Source: Hyphomicrobiales bacterium (GTDB lineage: Bacteria > Pseudomonadota > Alphaproteobacteria > Rhizobiales > Rhizobiaceae). Taken from it: a stretch of 64,000 bases of DNA. The notes under the pieces are model-generated. The model did not search any database, was not told the origin of the DNA, and saw nothing but the letters and a program-made list of their open reading frames with translations. Made by a program: the position numbers and the translations under genes. Positions 37,854-47,099 of this stretch are shown one piece after another; the first letter of the stretch is position 1, and every line of letters starts with the position of its first letter. Location: assembly GCA_900472395.1 (NCBI GenBank), contig UCHV01000007.1, positions 310,001-374,000 of the forward strand. The letters run 5' to 3'.

Positions 37854-38327
37854 ATGGCGGCTGGCGATTTCCGGCTCTGCGACATCGTGCTCGACGACAG
37901 CGTCGGCCGGTCGACGCCGGATGTCGAACATGAACGCGCCGTCGCCATTTTCGATCTGGTCGAGGAAAACAGTTTTCAGCCCATCGGCCACGACGGCGGG
38001 CCATATCGCTTAAGCATTTCGGTCGCCGGCCCGCGTCTCGTCTTCGCCATCACCACCGAAGAAGGCGGCGAAGTCGCCACCCATATCCTGTCGCTGACGC
38101 CGTTTCGCCGCATCATCAAGGACTACTTTCTGATCTGCGAAAGCTATTATGAGGCGATCCGCTCCTCTACCCCGAGCCAGATCGAAGCGATCGATATGGG
38201 GCGTCGTGGCATTCACAATGAAGGGTCGGAAACCCTGCAGGAAAGGCTGAAGGGGAAGATCGAGGTGGATTTCGCCACTGCCCGCCGGCTGTTCACGCTG
38301 GTCAGCGTGCTTTACTGGAAAGGGTGA
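37854..38327 (+). CDS. UPF0262 family protein
   Basis: The product is 157 aa, 3 bases after hisD. It contains [46 protein letters not shown], the core [25 protein letters not shown] and [19 protein letters not shown]. These match the alphaproteobacterial UPF0262 family, almost always next to hisD. Function unknown. The stop overlaps the possible GTG start of the phosphatase gene (GTGA), so it is part of the hisD operon. Confidence 0.9.
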   Translation: MAAGDFRLCDIVLDDSVGRSTPDVEHERAVAIFDLVEENSFQPIGHDGGPYRLSISVAGPRLVFAITTEEGGEVATHILSLTPFRRIIKDYFLICESYYEAIRSSTPSQIEAIDMGRRGIHNEGSETLQERLKGKIEVDFATARRLFTLVSVLYWKG

Positions 38328-38818
38328 TTTCCATGGAGGCCATGGATCAGCCGCCTTTCGAAACGCATATAGAGCGTCCCAACGCCATCCTCTTCGTCTG
38401 CGGCATGAATGCCATCCGTTCGCCGATGGCTGAAGTCATTGCAAAACACCTTTTGCCGCACGATATCTACATACAGTCCGGCGGCGTGAAGGCTGGCGAA
38501 GCGGATCCTTTTGTCGGTGTCGTGCTGGAAGAACTGGGGCTTGAACTCAAGCGCCACACGCCGCGCACGATGGAAGATCTGGAAGACGACTTTTTCGACC
38601 TGATCGTTACGCTGGCGCCGGAAGCGCATCATGCCGCACTGGAATTGACGCGGTCGAACGCCGTGGAGGTCATTTATTGGCCAACGCCGGACCCGACGGT
38701 GGAAACCGGCTCGCGCGAATTGCGGCTGGAGGCCTATCGTGGTGTCCGCGACCGTCTCTGGTCGATGATAGACGAACGTCTTGCACGTCGCCTTCGCCGC
38801 CGCGCGCAGACGCCGTGA
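38324..38818 (+). CDS. Low-molecular-weight protein-tyrosine-phosphatase-like protein
   Basis: The product is 164 aa from a GTG at 38324 that overlaps the UPF0262 stop; ATGs at 38333 and 38342 are alternatives. The N-terminal active-site loop is [13 protein letters not shown], which fits the C-x5-R signature of LMW phosphatases (Cys about residue 26, Arg about 32), with GMNAI replacing the more usual LGNIC. The general-acid region near the C-terminus is [11 protein letters not shown], where relatives have DP. It may dephosphorylate Tyr-phosphorylated proteins or relate to ArsC-type reductases. It is part of the conserved hisD-infA block. Confidence 0.82.
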   Translation: MISMEAMDQPPFETHIERPNAILFVCGMNAIRSPMAEVIAKHLLPHDIYIQSGGVKAGEADPFVGVVLEELGLELKRHTPRTMEDLEDDFFDLIVTLAPEAHHAALELTRSNAVEVIYWPTPDPTVETGSRELRLEAYRGVRDRLWSMIDERLARRLRRRAQTP

Positions 38819-38975
38819 ATGCCACCGCAAACGGCCTGATTTCGGCGGTTCTGAACAAGACAGAGAATCGATGTTCACAAAGCCGCGCTGATTGTGTAGT
38901 TTCCGCGCAAATTCTCAAGGCTGCCGGTCCGGCGGCCCCATTCCGCATTCAAGAAAACAGGAAGACAAGCTCTAG

Positions 38976-39194
38976 ATGGCTAAAGAAGAAGTTCTCGAAT
39001 TCCCGGGCGTCGTGACGGAACTGTTGCCGAACGCGACATTCCGCGTGAAGCTGGAAAACGAACACGAGATCATCGCCCACACCGCAGGCCGCATGCGCAA
39101 GAACCGCATCCGCGTTCTTGCCGGCGATAAGGTGCTGGTGGAAATGACCCCGTACGATCTGACCAAGGGTCGGATCACCTACCGCTTCAAGTAA
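38976..39194 (+). CDS. infA: Translation initiation factor IF-1
   Basis: The product is 72 aa: an OB-fold protein that binds the A site of the 30S subunit during initiation. The sequence is fully typical: [54 protein letters not shown]. The gap of 157 bases upstream probably holds its promoter. The maf gene starts 9 bases after the stop. Confidence 0.98.
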   Translation: MAKEEVLEFPGVVTELLPNATFRVKLENEHEIIAHTAGRMRKNRIRVLAGDKVLVEMTPYDLTKGRITYRFK

Positions 39195-39203
39195 GCGGTT
39201 TCC

Positions 39204-39824
39204 ATGGCGCAGGAACAGAAGCTCATCCTGGCCTCCGGGTCTCCGCGCAGGCTCGACCTGCTCAACCAGGCCGGCATCAAGCCGGCTCGGTTGATGCCGA
39301 TGGATATCGACGAGACCCCGAAAAAGTCCGAGCATCCGCGCTCGCTTGCCCGTCGCCTGGCGACGGAAAAGGCGGAAGCCTCGCTGGCTGCGCTGAAGGG
39401 TGATCTCGAATGGCGCCACAGCTACATCCTTTCGGCCGATACGGTGGTCGCCGTCGGGCGGCGCATCCTTCCTAAGACTGAATATTCGGATGAAGCGTCC
39501 TCGGCGCTGCATCTTCTCTCCGGTCGCGGCCACAAGGTCTATACCGGCGTCTGCCTCGTCACTCCCGGCGGCCAGGCGCGCATCCGCGTTGTCGAGACCA
39601 AGGTGCGCTTCAAGCGCCTCTCGGGGCTTGAAATCGACCATTACCTCGCCTCCGACCAGTGGCGCGGCAAGGCTGGCGCCTATGCCATTCAGGGCATTGC
39701 CGGCGGCTTCGTGCAGAAGCTGGTGGGATCCTATACCAACGTCGTCGGCCTGCCGCTGTTCGAGACGCTCGGGCTCTTGTCCGGCGAAGGTTTTGACGTA
39801 ACGGCCGGCTGGGCCGAGGGCTAA
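39204..39824 (+). CDS. maf: Maf-family nucleotide pyrophosphatase
   Basis: The product is 206 aa. It has the Maf N-terminal signature [19 protein letters not shown], an acidic region with [15 protein letters not shown] (catalytic Asp in SADT), [15 protein letters not shown] and [30 protein letters not shown]. Maf proteins hydrolyse dTTP, UTP or modified nucleotides and affect septum formation. The start is 9 bases after infA, so they are one unit, with yacG after a hairpin. Confidence 0.93.
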   Translation: MAQEQKLILASGSPRRLDLLNQAGIKPARLMPMDIDETPKKSEHPRSLARRLATEKAEASLAALKGDLEWRHSYILSADTVVAVGRRILPKTEYSDEASSALHLLSGRGHKVYTGVCLVTPGGQARIRVVETKVRFKRLSGLEIDHYLASDQWRGKAGAYAIQGIAGGFVQKLVGSYTNVVGLPLFETLGLLSGEGFDVTAGWAEG

Positions 39825-39844
39825 AACCCCGTTTGCCGCGACAG

Positions 39845-39868
39845 CCGGTCCCAAAGCGGGCCGGTTTT
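39845..39868 (+). terminator. Rho-independent terminator after maf
   Basis: CCGGTCC (39845-39851) pairs with GGGCCGG (39858-39864) with one wobble, followed by TTTT. It begins 20 bases after the maf stop. Read-through into yacG is likely. Confidence 0.6.
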
Positions 39869-39911
39869 CCAGATCGCGACCGCAGCTCCAGAAATATCGA
39901 AAGGACAAGAG

Positions 39912-40121
39912 ATGTCTGATCCGATCAAGACCGGCGGCAATGTGGAGCCGCTGCGCAAGACGATGCCGTGCCCGGTCTGCAGCAAGCCATCGGCACGCGA
40001 CCATTATCCCTTCTGTTCCGACCGTTGCCGCCACCTCGATCTGTCGAAATGGCTGAACGGTTCTTACGCCATCCCGGTCGCGGATGATGAGGCGAAGGCT
40101 GAAGGATCGGAAGAGAACTGA
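39912..40121 (+). CDS. yacG: DNA gyrase inhibitor YacG (zinc-binding)
   Basis: The product is 69 aa. A zinc-ribbon site is formed by CPVCSK and FCSDRC (four Cys, C-x2-C and C-x3-C), followed by RHLDLSKWLNGSYAIP, the family hallmark. The acidic C-terminal tail (DDEAKAEGSEEN) also fits. YacG binds GyrB and inhibits gyrase. It sits downstream of maf, the common arrangement. Confidence 0.93.
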   Translation: MSDPIKTGGNVEPLRKTMPCPVCSKPSARDHYPFCSDRCRHLDLSKWLNGSYAIPVADDEAKAEGSEEN

Positions 40122-40312
40122 CGTAAGAGGTTGTTTTCAAGGGGCTTTCGCAGCTTCTGCACAGGGTGGTCCGGATAAAATCGCGTCACCGTCAAAAAAG
40201 TGCAATGGAGCGCTTGCCATGGCCGAACAAGATGTTATAACCCCGCTCGCTCCCGGAGGAAAACTCCTCTGGTCAACCGGAAACGGTTGATAGGCTTAAA
40301 CAAAGCCAAGAT

Positions 40313-40388
40313 GCCCGGATAGCTCAGTTGGTAGAGCAGCGGATTGAAAATCCGCGTGTCGGTGGTTCAAATCCGCCTCCGGGCACCA
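40313..40388 (+). tRNA. tRNA-Phe (anticodon GAA)
   Basis: The 7-bp acceptor stem GCCCGGA/TCCGGGC, D-arm GCTCAGTTGGTAGAGC, anticodon stem CGGAT/ATCCG with loop containing GAA, the T-arm (GGTGGTTCAAATCCGCC) and encoded CCA give a complete 76-nt tRNA. Confidence 0.97.
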
Positions 40389-40561
40389 TTCCCTTCCCAA
40401 AATAAAATGCACATAAAGCGTCGGCAGTTTGTCGCATGTGTTGGCGTTCTGTCGTCATACGCTTGACACATGGCTCTCTCGGCGCAAGGCTGCGTAATCG
40501 CGGGCAGGGTGCCGGCTTATCCGTCGCTTGTCTGGACCCGCGGACAGGGAGGAATTTGCAT

Positions 40562-40795
40562 ATGACCTGGCAGATCGTGCTGAAGGACGGTTCCCGTCAC
40601 GAAGTCTCCGGCGAAATCCATTTTGACACCGTGCGCGGCACCAAGCGCATTTGCCCGAGCCCGATTGCCGGCAGCACGGATATCCTCGTGCGCGCCGTCG
40701 AGCAGCATGATGTCGTGCTGGAATCTCCGCATGGTCATCATTACAAGGCCGCGGTCGAAATGGTCGAGGGCAGGTGGCGGGTGGTCGGCGTTTAG
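40562..40795 (+). CDS. Small conserved-looking protein, unknown function
   Basis: The product is 77 aa from an ATG preceded by AGGGAGGAATT. It reads MTWQIVLKDGSRHEVSGEIH, then RICPSPIAGSTDILVRAVEQ, ending in GRWRVVGV. It looks like a small all-beta domain with no membrane segment. I do not recognise a named family. It lies alone between tRNA-Phe and a convergent flavoprotein gene. The good ribosome site and compact domain support it being real. Confidence 0.7.
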   Translation: MTWQIVLKDGSRHEVSGEIHFDTVRGTKRICPSPIAGSTDILVRAVEQHDVVLESPHGHHYKAAVEMVEGRWRVVGV

Positions 40796-40817
40796 GCCGG
40801 CCGCGTCAAACACGTCG

Positions 40818-42044
40818 TCAACGTGCCAGCCAGGCCTGCATGCCGCGCGCTGCGGCCTGGCCGGTGGCAAAACATGCGGTGAGCAGATAGCCGCCCGTCG
40901 GCGCTTCCCAGTCCAGCATCTCGCCGGCCACGAACAGGCCGGGGAGGGCGCGCAGCATGAAGTTTTCATCGATGGCGCTCTGGCGAATGCCGCCGGCCGA
41001 CGAGATCGCTTCGGCGATCGGCCGTGGTGCGACAAGCGGGATCGGCAGCGCCTTGATCCGTGCGGCGAGCTCGTCGGCATCGCTCAGCACATCCGGCGCC
41101 GTCAGTTCGCGCAGCAGGGCAACCTTGGCGCCATCGAGGCCGGCACCCTTGCGCAGCCGGTTGGAAAAGCTCGCCTTGCGGTCCTGTCGCGAGAGATCGC
41201 GTGCAAGACGCTCCTGGCTGCGGCCGGGCATCAGGTCGAGCAGCAGGGCGGCCTTGCCATTGGCGCGCAGCAGGTCGCGCAGGGTGGCAGCGTGGGCATA
41301 GACCAGGCTGCCCTCGATGCCATGGCGTGAAATCACGAATTCGCCGGGCAGTGAAACCCCGCCGTTCACCGAAGCCGTCACCGACTTGATCGGCGCGCCG
41401 GCGTTGCGTTCGCGGAAATGCTCGCTCCAGTCAATGTCGAAGCCGCAATTGGCAGGCATGAAATCGGCGATCGCGATGCCGCGTTCCTGCAGCCATGGCA
41501 ACCAGCACGCATCGGAGCCAAGCCGTGGCCAGCTGGCGCCGCCCAATGCCAAGAGAACGGCATCGGCTTCGATAACCTTCATTCCGTCCGGTGTCTCCAC
41601 CTGCAGGGCATTGCCGTCAAAACCCACCCAGCGGTGCCGGGTGAGGATCTCGACCCCGTGTTCGCGCAGCCGCGCCACCCAGGCGCGCAGCAGCGGCGAG
41701 GCTTTCATGACCGTTGGAAAAACGCGGCCGGAAGAGCCGGTAAAGGTCTCCGTGCCAAGCCCGGTCGCCCATTTGCGCACGTCATCCGGCGTGAAGGCCT
41801 CGAGCGATGTCCGCAACCAATCATTGGCCGCGCCATAACGGCCGGCGAAGCGGGGAAATTCTTCGGAATGGGTGATGTTGAGGCCGGATTTGCCGGCGAG
41901 CAGGAATTTGCGTGCGACCGTCGGCATCGCTTCATAAACGGTGACGGCATGGCCGTCGCGCGAAAGCGTTTCTGCAGCCGTAAGGCCGGCCGGCCCACCG
42001 CCGATGATGGCGATGCGGTGTTTTTTCAGTGGGGCAGCCGTCAT
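40818..42044 (-). CDS. BaiN/RdsA-type NAD(P)/FAD-dependent flavoprotein (TIGR03862-like)
   Basis: The product is 408 aa. The N-terminal Rossmann fold is IAIIGGGPAGLTAAETLSRDGHAVTVYEA. Other features are KFLLAGKSGLNITHSEEF, the dinucleotide segment VIEADAVLLALGGASWPRLGSD, and the C-terminal GLFVAGEMLDWEAPTGGYLLTACFATG, where FAD contacts lie in relatives. The family (HI0933-like/BaiN) has no firmly known bacterial substrate outside bile-acid metabolism. It is monocistronic, running towards the 77-aa gene. Confidence 0.85.
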   Translation of the reverse strand: MTAAPLKKHRIAIIGGGPAGLTAAETLSRDGHAVTVYEAMPTVARKFLLAGKSGLNITHSEEFPRFAGRYGAANDWLRTSLEAFTPDDVRKWATGLGTETFTGSSGRVFPTVMKASPLLRAWVARLREHGVEILTRHRWVGFDGNALQVETPDGMKVIEADAVLLALGGASWPRLGSDACWLPWLQERGIAIADFMPANCGFDIDWSEHFRERNAGAPIKSVTASVNGGVSLPGEFVISRHGIEGSLVYAHAATLRDLLRANGKAALLLDLMPGRSQERLARDLSRQDRKASFSNRLRKGAGLDGAKVALLRELTAPDVLSDADELAARIKALPIPLVAPRPIAEAISSAGGIRQSAIDENFMLRALPGLFVAGEMLDWEAPTGGYLLTACFATGQAAARGMQAWLAR

Positions 42045-42129
42045 GCCGGCTGCCCGGTCGTGTTGAGGAAGGCGTTTTGTCTGTCCAAGGTCCTGGCCAT
42101 CTGCGCCTTCCTCTTTTCAGTTTGTCAGA

Positions 42130-42762
42130 TCAGGCCATCCATTGCTGGATGTAAGGCCACATCTGTTCCCAGCCGTGATAAAGCATCATGCCGGCAACAT
42201 AGACGATGACGGCGAGGCCGACATAGGCGATCCAGCGGTGGCGATGCAACAGGCGGGCCACGAAGTTGGCGGCAAGACCCATCAGCGCGATGGAGATGAC
42301 CAGGCCGATAATGAGGACGGTCGTGTGATCCTGGGCGGCACCGGCAACGGCCAGAACGTTGTCGAGCGACATGGAAACGTCGGCGATGACGATCTGCATG
42401 GCGGCCTGGGCAAACGTCTTCTTGACGCGGGTTTCGCCGGCCTCTTCTTCGGTGGCCGCGTGTTCGGCATTGTGTTCGGCCGAGCGCAGTTCGGTCCACA
42501 TCTTCCAGCAAACCCATGCCAGAAGCAGGCCGCCGATGAATTGCAGGCCGATAATGCCGAGAAGCTGCGCGGTGACGGCGGCAAAACCGATACGCAGGAC
42601 GGTGGCGGCAATGATGCCGACGAGAATGGCCTTCTTGCGCTGCTCGGCCGGCAGGCCGGCGGCGGCGAGGCCGATGACGATGGCGTTATCGCCAGCCAGC
42701 ACGAGGTCGATGGCGATAACCTGCAAGAGAGCTGCAAATCCGGCAGCCGTGAAAATTTCCAT
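42130..42762 (-). CDS. TerC/YjbE-family integral membrane protein
   Basis: The product is 210 aa with about seven hydrophobic spans. The two family motifs with membrane Asp residues are visible: VIAIDLVLAGDNAIVIGLAAAGLP near the start and IVIADVSMSLDNVLAVAGAA in the second half, separated by an acidic cytoplasmic loop (ATEEEAGETRVKK). TerC-family proteins move or sense metal ions such as Mn2+. I looked upstream for a manganese riboswitch and could not support one. It stands alone between the flavoprotein gene and acvB. Confidence 0.85.
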   Translation of the reverse strand: MEIFTAAGFAALLQVIAIDLVLAGDNAIVIGLAAAGLPAEQRKKAILVGIIAATVLRIGFAAVTAQLLGIIGLQFIGGLLLAWVCWKMWTELRSAEHNAEHAATEEEAGETRVKKTFAQAAMQIVIADVSMSLDNVLAVAGAAQDHTTVLIIGLVISIALMGLAANFVARLLHRHRWIAYVGLAVIVYVAGMMLYHGWEQMWPYIQQWMA

Positions 42763-42917
42763 TGTGTCTCGTACCCTCTCCTGTGGATGGCCGCATGGGG
42801 CCGTAAGCGATCAAGATCGTATCGGCACTATTTGTCCGGCCGTGCCGCAATCAACGCGTGACGCGGCGGTAACGGGCATAAAACCCGAGGATCACGGCTA
42901 ATGACATTTGTGTGAGG

Positions 42918-42939
42918 ATGGCAAGCAAAAACTTGCCAT
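42918..42939 (-). terminator. Hairpin just downstream of acvB
   Basis: ATGGCAAG and CTTGCCAT pair perfectly over 8 bp around a six-base loop (TTTTTG on the minus strand), beginning 15 bases past the acvB stop. There is no T-run after the stem. Confidence 0.5.
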
Positions 42940-42953
42940 GGCCCCAACCCGTC

Positions 42954-44327
42954 TCAGGGCTTTGCCGGCAGGCGTGACTTCAATGCGGTGACGATGCGGT
43001 CGGCCAGTCCCTTGTAATCCTCGTCGAAATGGTGGCCGCCTTCGATGGCGACGGTTTCGACGCCGGATGTCGAAAGCGAGGGGCAGGGGTCCTCGTCGTC
43101 ATCGGTGCCATAAATGCACTGCACGATTTTCGGATTGATTTTCTTCAGGTCCTCGACCGTATCGCCACCCTTGCCTTCGCCGGCAACGCCGAGCCAGCCG
43201 GTCACGGAAATTTCGTAATCGACTTCACGTGCCAGGGCGAGCAGCGACATCTGCACCACATGCGATTTCGGTTCGGTTTCCAGAAGGTTGTAGGTGGCAG
43301 GCAGCACATCGGCACCGAAGGAATAACCGATCAGCAGCACATGTTTCACATTCCATTCGCGCCGGTAGTTGCGGATGATGCGGTCGAGATCGTCGGCCAC
43401 CTGCTGCGGCTTCAGTTCGGTCCAGAAATAGCGAAGTGCATCCAGCCCGACCACCGGAATGCCTTCCGCCTGCAGCGTCGCGCCGATTTCGCTGTCGATA
43501 TCGCGCCAGCCGCCATCGCCGGAATAGATGATCGCCATCGTATCGAGCTTCGGTTTGGCATCGAGAATGGTCAGGGGAAGACCGAGCGGCTGGTCGGTAT
43601 TGGCCGCCGCATCGATATGGTCGGACAGAGTTGCCGAAAGGATCTCGTCGGCCGATTTATCGCTGTCGTTGATGTCTATGTCGGTCCAGGTCTTTTCCAG
43701 GTCCTGCGCATGTGCCTTGCCGTCGGCATCGGCCTTGGGGGAGAAAAAGACCGTCACCGGCGCCGGTAGCGCCCCTTCGGTCAGCGCATAGACGATGCCG
43801 CCGTCAACCGGCTTCTTGAGGGCCGGCGTACACAGTTCGCGGGTCAGGGGCACGCTTGCAACCGGATCGACGGCAATGGCTTCATCGATCGTGGCCGGCG
43901 GGCTCTGCGCAATCATCGCCAGCACCAGTCCGCCGCCTGCGCCGATGCCGGCCAGTATCGGCCGGTGATAGCTGTTGTTGCCCATGGCGCGTTGCACCTG
44001 CTGGGCCACCGACTCGATGTCGGAGATCATGTAGATGCAGTCCTGCGGATCCTTGGCGAGCGACGCCATGTAGCTGGGGAAATCGATGCCGATGACGATG
44101 GCGCCCTTTTGCGTCAGCGCCTTGGCCTGCGTCTCTTCCGCCTCACCCCAACCGGCCTTGTCCGAAACGAGAAAAACGCTCGAGGTCACGTCGCCGCTTG
44201 GCTGAAAGATATGCGGCGAGGGGATCAGCCCCGTGTCGTAACTTGCAGGCGCCTGTTGCGCCGATGCTGGCAGGGCGATGCCGGCGGTCAACGCGGCGGT
44301 GAGTGCGCAGGAAATCAGACGGTTCAT
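42954..44327 (-). CDS. acvB: AcvB/VirJ-type periplasmic lysyl-phosphatidylglycerol hydrolase
   Basis: The product is 457 aa. The signal peptide (MNRLISCALTAALTAGIALPASA) is followed by two alpha/beta-hydrolase-like halves. The second contains IYSGDGGWRDIDSEIGATLQ and VLLIGYSFGADVLPATYN, with the nucleophile Ser in GYSFG, then a late EGGHHFDEDY containing the likely catalytic His. In Agrobacterium, AcvB hydrolyses lysyl-phosphatidylglycerol made by LpiA and is needed for virulence (known for the family). The ATG overlaps the lpiA stop in an ATGA arrangement, so synthesis and hydrolysis of the same lipid are coupled. Confidence 0.92.
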   Translation of the reverse strand: MNRLISCALTAALTAGIALPASAQQAPASYDTGLIPSPHIFQPSGDVTSSVFLVSDKAGWGEAEETQAKALTQKGAIVIGIDFPSYMASLAKDPQDCIYMISDIESVAQQVQRAMGNNSYHRPILAGIGAGGGLVLAMIAQSPPATIDEAIAVDPVASVPLTRELCTPALKKPVDGGIVYALTEGALPAPVTVFFSPKADADGKAHAQDLEKTWTDIDINDSDKSADEILSATLSDHIDAAANTDQPLGLPLTILDAKPKLDTMAIIYSGDGGWRDIDSEIGATLQAEGIPVVGLDALRYFWTELKPQQVADDLDRIIRNYRREWNVKHVLLIGYSFGADVLPATYNLLETEPKSHVVQMSLLALAREVDYEISVTGWLGVAGEGKGGDTVEDLKKINPKIVQCIYGTDDDEDPCPSLSTSGVETVAIEGGHHFDEDYKGLADRIVTALKSRLPAKP

Positions 44328-46933
44328 TTGCCAACCACTCCTCGAACGCCTCCACTGATGAGGAGGGTAACATCCATCAGCGCCAGCATGGCGCCGGTGC
44401 CGCCGGAAACCGCAAGATAGCGCGGTTGCCAGCGGGGATGAAACTTTGATTTGAAGGCGCGCAGGCCCTTGAAGTTGTAGAAGCGCTCGCCGTGCTCGAA
44501 CATCGTGCCGCCGATACGGTCCCAGACCGGCGCGATCTCGCGTTTCGACATGCCCGAAAGCGGCGCCATGCCGAGATTGAAGACCTGGTACCCATCGGCC
44601 TTGAGCTGTTCCAGCAGGCTGACGAACAGAAAGTCCATCGATCCCTTCGGTGCATCAGGCGCAAAACGCATGATGTCCACCGTGCCTTCGTGTTTGGTTT
44701 CGGTCACGAATACCGTCGCAAAGGCGACGACGCGCCCTTCCTTGCGCAGAAGCGCCACCGGTTGCGAGGTGACGTAGTCGTCGTCGAAGGCACCGAGCGA
44801 GAAGGTTTTTTCGCGGGTATTGTGTTCCGAAAGCCAGGCATCGGAAACGGCCCGAAGTTCGCCGAGAATGGCGGCCACGTCCGGCGGTGCGACGATGGAG
44901 AACTCCAGGCCTTCGCGTGCGCCCTTGCTCAGCGCTTGGCGCAGACCCGCCAGCTTGCCGCCCTTCAATTCGAAATGCGGCAGGTTCACCGATGCCATCT
45001 CACCGAGCTTGAAGGCGCGAAGGCCCGCATCGGCGCAATAGGAAAGAAGCGAGGGCGAGACCTGATAAAGGACCGCGCGGCCGCCGGCGGCACGCGCCGT
45101 CTCCACGAAACGCCATATCAGTTCCGCCGTATCGTCGGCCACGCCGATCGGATCGCCGAGCGCGATCCATGAGCGGCCCTGAATGCCGTACATGATGAAG
45201 GCCTTGCCGCTGTCGGCGAACATCACGCGCTTGTCGCCCATGCGCACCAGATTGGCGTCGGCGATATCCTGTGTTCCGGCAATGGTGATGGCGCGTTCGA
45301 GATCTTCCGGCAGCAATTGTTCCGGGCGGCTGAAGGCGGGCCGCAGCAGGCTGAAAAAGGCAATCGCCGAGGCCGCAACCGTCAGCGCCAGAAGCGCGCG
45401 AAGGCTGCGCGGTGCTTCCTCGCTGAATTCGAACTGCCACCAGAGATCGCGGCTGTAATCGACATCGCGGTAAACGAAAAACAGGATGGCGATGGCGCTG
45501 GCGATGATCACCAGCAATGCCGCAAGCCATGCCGGGCTGAGCGCCTGCCCGAAAAGCGAGGCCGGGCGGTTGAAGCGCTTCACGTTGAGGATAAGCGCGA
45601 AGATGAAGATGGCTAGAACCGTTGCCTCGACAACCGCGATGCCCTTGAGAAAGGCAAACACAAATGCGCCTGCGGCAGCAATCAGCGAAACCCACCATGC
45701 GCCATCGAGGCGCTGGCCAAGCCCGCGCGAGGCAATTGCCAGAATAAGACCGAGCAAGCTTGAAAACAGATGCGCGCCTTCGATCACCGGCAGCGGCAGG
45801 AAGGCGGAAAGGAAATCGAGATTGGTATCCGGCGTCGGCGTCACGCTCGAAAAGATCAGCATTGCCCCGAGTATCAGGCCGTAGGCGGAGAGAAGATGCG
45901 GCGCCAGGCGGACGGCCATATTGCCGATATCGTTGGCCACCGGATGCTGCATCGCCTCGCGCAGTTCCGCGCCGACCACCAGAAGAACGGCAATCACCAG
46001 CGGCAGAACGTGGTAGATCATGCGGTAGAGAACGAGACTGCCAAGCAGGGCATCGATGCTGATGGCATTGCCGAGCGCGCCGAGCATGACGGTTTCGAAC
46101 ACGCCGAGGCCGGCCGGCACGTGGCTGAGCACGCCAAGGCCGACGGCGGTCGCATAGATCGCAAAGAAGGTTGGCCAGCCGACATTGGTTTCCGGCAGCA
46201 GCATGTAAAGCACGGAGGCGGAGGCTGCGATATCGAGCGCGGTGATCAGGAACTGCCGCGACGAGGTCAGCGTATCGGGCAGGCGAAGTTTCAGCCTGCC
46301 GATGGCAATAACCCGGCCATTGCGACCCAGGATCAAAAGGCCGACCAGAACAGCGATGACGGCGAGCGCAATCAGCCGCAGGACATTGGCATCCATACCG
46401 GCAACGGTGGCAAGGCGTGGTGCCGTCACCAGCGTGGAAAGGGCGCTGACGGCCAGAAGCCCGATGCCGAAGGCGAGCGTGACGAAGGCGATGACGCGCG
46501 CGATTTCCTCCGGCGTCAGCCCGAGACGGGAATAGGTGCGGAAACGGATGGCGCCACCGCTGAGCGCACCGAAGCCCGCCGTGTTGCCGATCGCATAGGC
46601 GCTGAAGGCCGTCATGGAGACGGGCGCCGTCGGCAGCTTGCGGCCGATATAGTCCAGTGCGTTGAGATCGTAGCAGATCAGCGCTGCAAAACTGAGGCCG
46701 GTAAACAGGATCGCCAGCGCAACCGACGTCCATGTCGTCTGCGACAGCGCTTCGAGCACCTCGTCATAACGAACTTCATGGGTCAGGTTGTAGGCCGCCA
46801 CCGTCATCAGGCCGAAAACGGCGATCACGGCAAGCGAGGTGAAATAAACTTTGAACCGAACGAAAGCCGCCAGCAGCGGATGACGTTCAGGTTCATCGGT
46901 GGCGGTTGTATCTGAGGGTATCACTTGGAGCAC
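44324..46933 (-). CDS. lpiA: LpiA/MprF lysyl-phosphatidylglycerol synthase and flippase
   Basis: The product is 869 aa from a GTG at 46931-46933; a second GTG 9 nt further in is possible. The N-terminal part (to about residue 530) is a polytopic flippase domain with roughly fourteen spans (GFGALSGGAIRFRTYSRLGLT, HVPAGLGVFETVMLG). The soluble C-terminal domain (about 560-860) transfers lysine from Lys-tRNA to phosphatidylglycerol: YGIQGRSWIALGDPIG, RAVLYQVSP, PDAPKGSMDFLFVSLLEQLK and NLGMAPLSGMSKREIAP. The product makes the membrane less anionic and raises resistance to cationic peptides and acid. It forms one operon with acvB. Confidence 0.93.
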   Translation of the reverse strand: MLQVIPSDTTATDEPERHPLLAAFVRFKVYFTSLAVIAVFGLMTVAAYNLTHEVRYDEVLEALSQTTWTSVALAILFTGLSFAALICYDLNALDYIGRKLPTAPVSMTAFSAYAIGNTAGFGALSGGAIRFRTYSRLGLTPEEIARVIAFVTLAFGIGLLAVSALSTLVTAPRLATVAGMDANVLRLIALAVIAVLVGLLILGRNGRVIAIGRLKLRLPDTLTSSRQFLITALDIAASASVLYMLLPETNVGWPTFFAIYATAVGLGVLSHVPAGLGVFETVMLGALGNAISIDALLGSLVLYRMIYHVLPLVIAVLLVVGAELREAMQHPVANDIGNMAVRLAPHLLSAYGLILGAMLIFSSVTPTPDTNLDFLSAFLPLPVIEGAHLFSSLLGLILAIASRGLGQRLDGAWWVSLIAAAGAFVFAFLKGIAVVEATVLAIFIFALILNVKRFNRPASLFGQALSPAWLAALLVIIASAIAILFFVYRDVDYSRDLWWQFEFSEEAPRSLRALLALTVAASAIAFFSLLRPAFSRPEQLLPEDLERAITIAGTQDIADANLVRMGDKRVMFADSGKAFIMYGIQGRSWIALGDPIGVADDTAELIWRFVETARAAGGRAVLYQVSPSLLSYCADAGLRAFKLGEMASVNLPHFELKGGKLAGLRQALSKGAREGLEFSIVAPPDVAAILGELRAVSDAWLSEHNTREKTFSLGAFDDDYVTSQPVALLRKEGRVVAFATVFVTETKHEGTVDIMRFAPDAPKGSMDFLFVSLLEQLKADGYQVFNLGMAPLSGMSKREIAPVWDRIGGTMFEHGERFYNFKGLRAFKSKFHPRWQPRYLAVSGGTGAMLALMDVTLLISGGVRGVVGK

Positions 46934-47099
46934 CTGGGTAGAAGGCTTCGCTATTTACCGTCGTTACCCGACACCAAATAGAGTGCAAGCCATCCCTGTC
47001 CAATCAGGCGGAATTTCGACCGGGAAAAAGAAGAAATCTCGCGATGCCGCGCGGGTTCATCTGCGTTGTGCCGCCGTAAAGTATCGGCGGTGATCGCGA

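Noticed and set aside
34560..37991. 1143-codon minus-strand frame across murA, DUF2948 and hisD
   Set aside because: It is antisense to three well-identified genes, and its composition (His/Gly/Asp-rich) is that of a GC shadow.
42763..42953. Manganese (yybP-ykoY) riboswitch upstream of the TerC/YjbE gene
   Set aside because: Considered because TerC genes often have one, but I could not find the conserved helices or loops in these bases.
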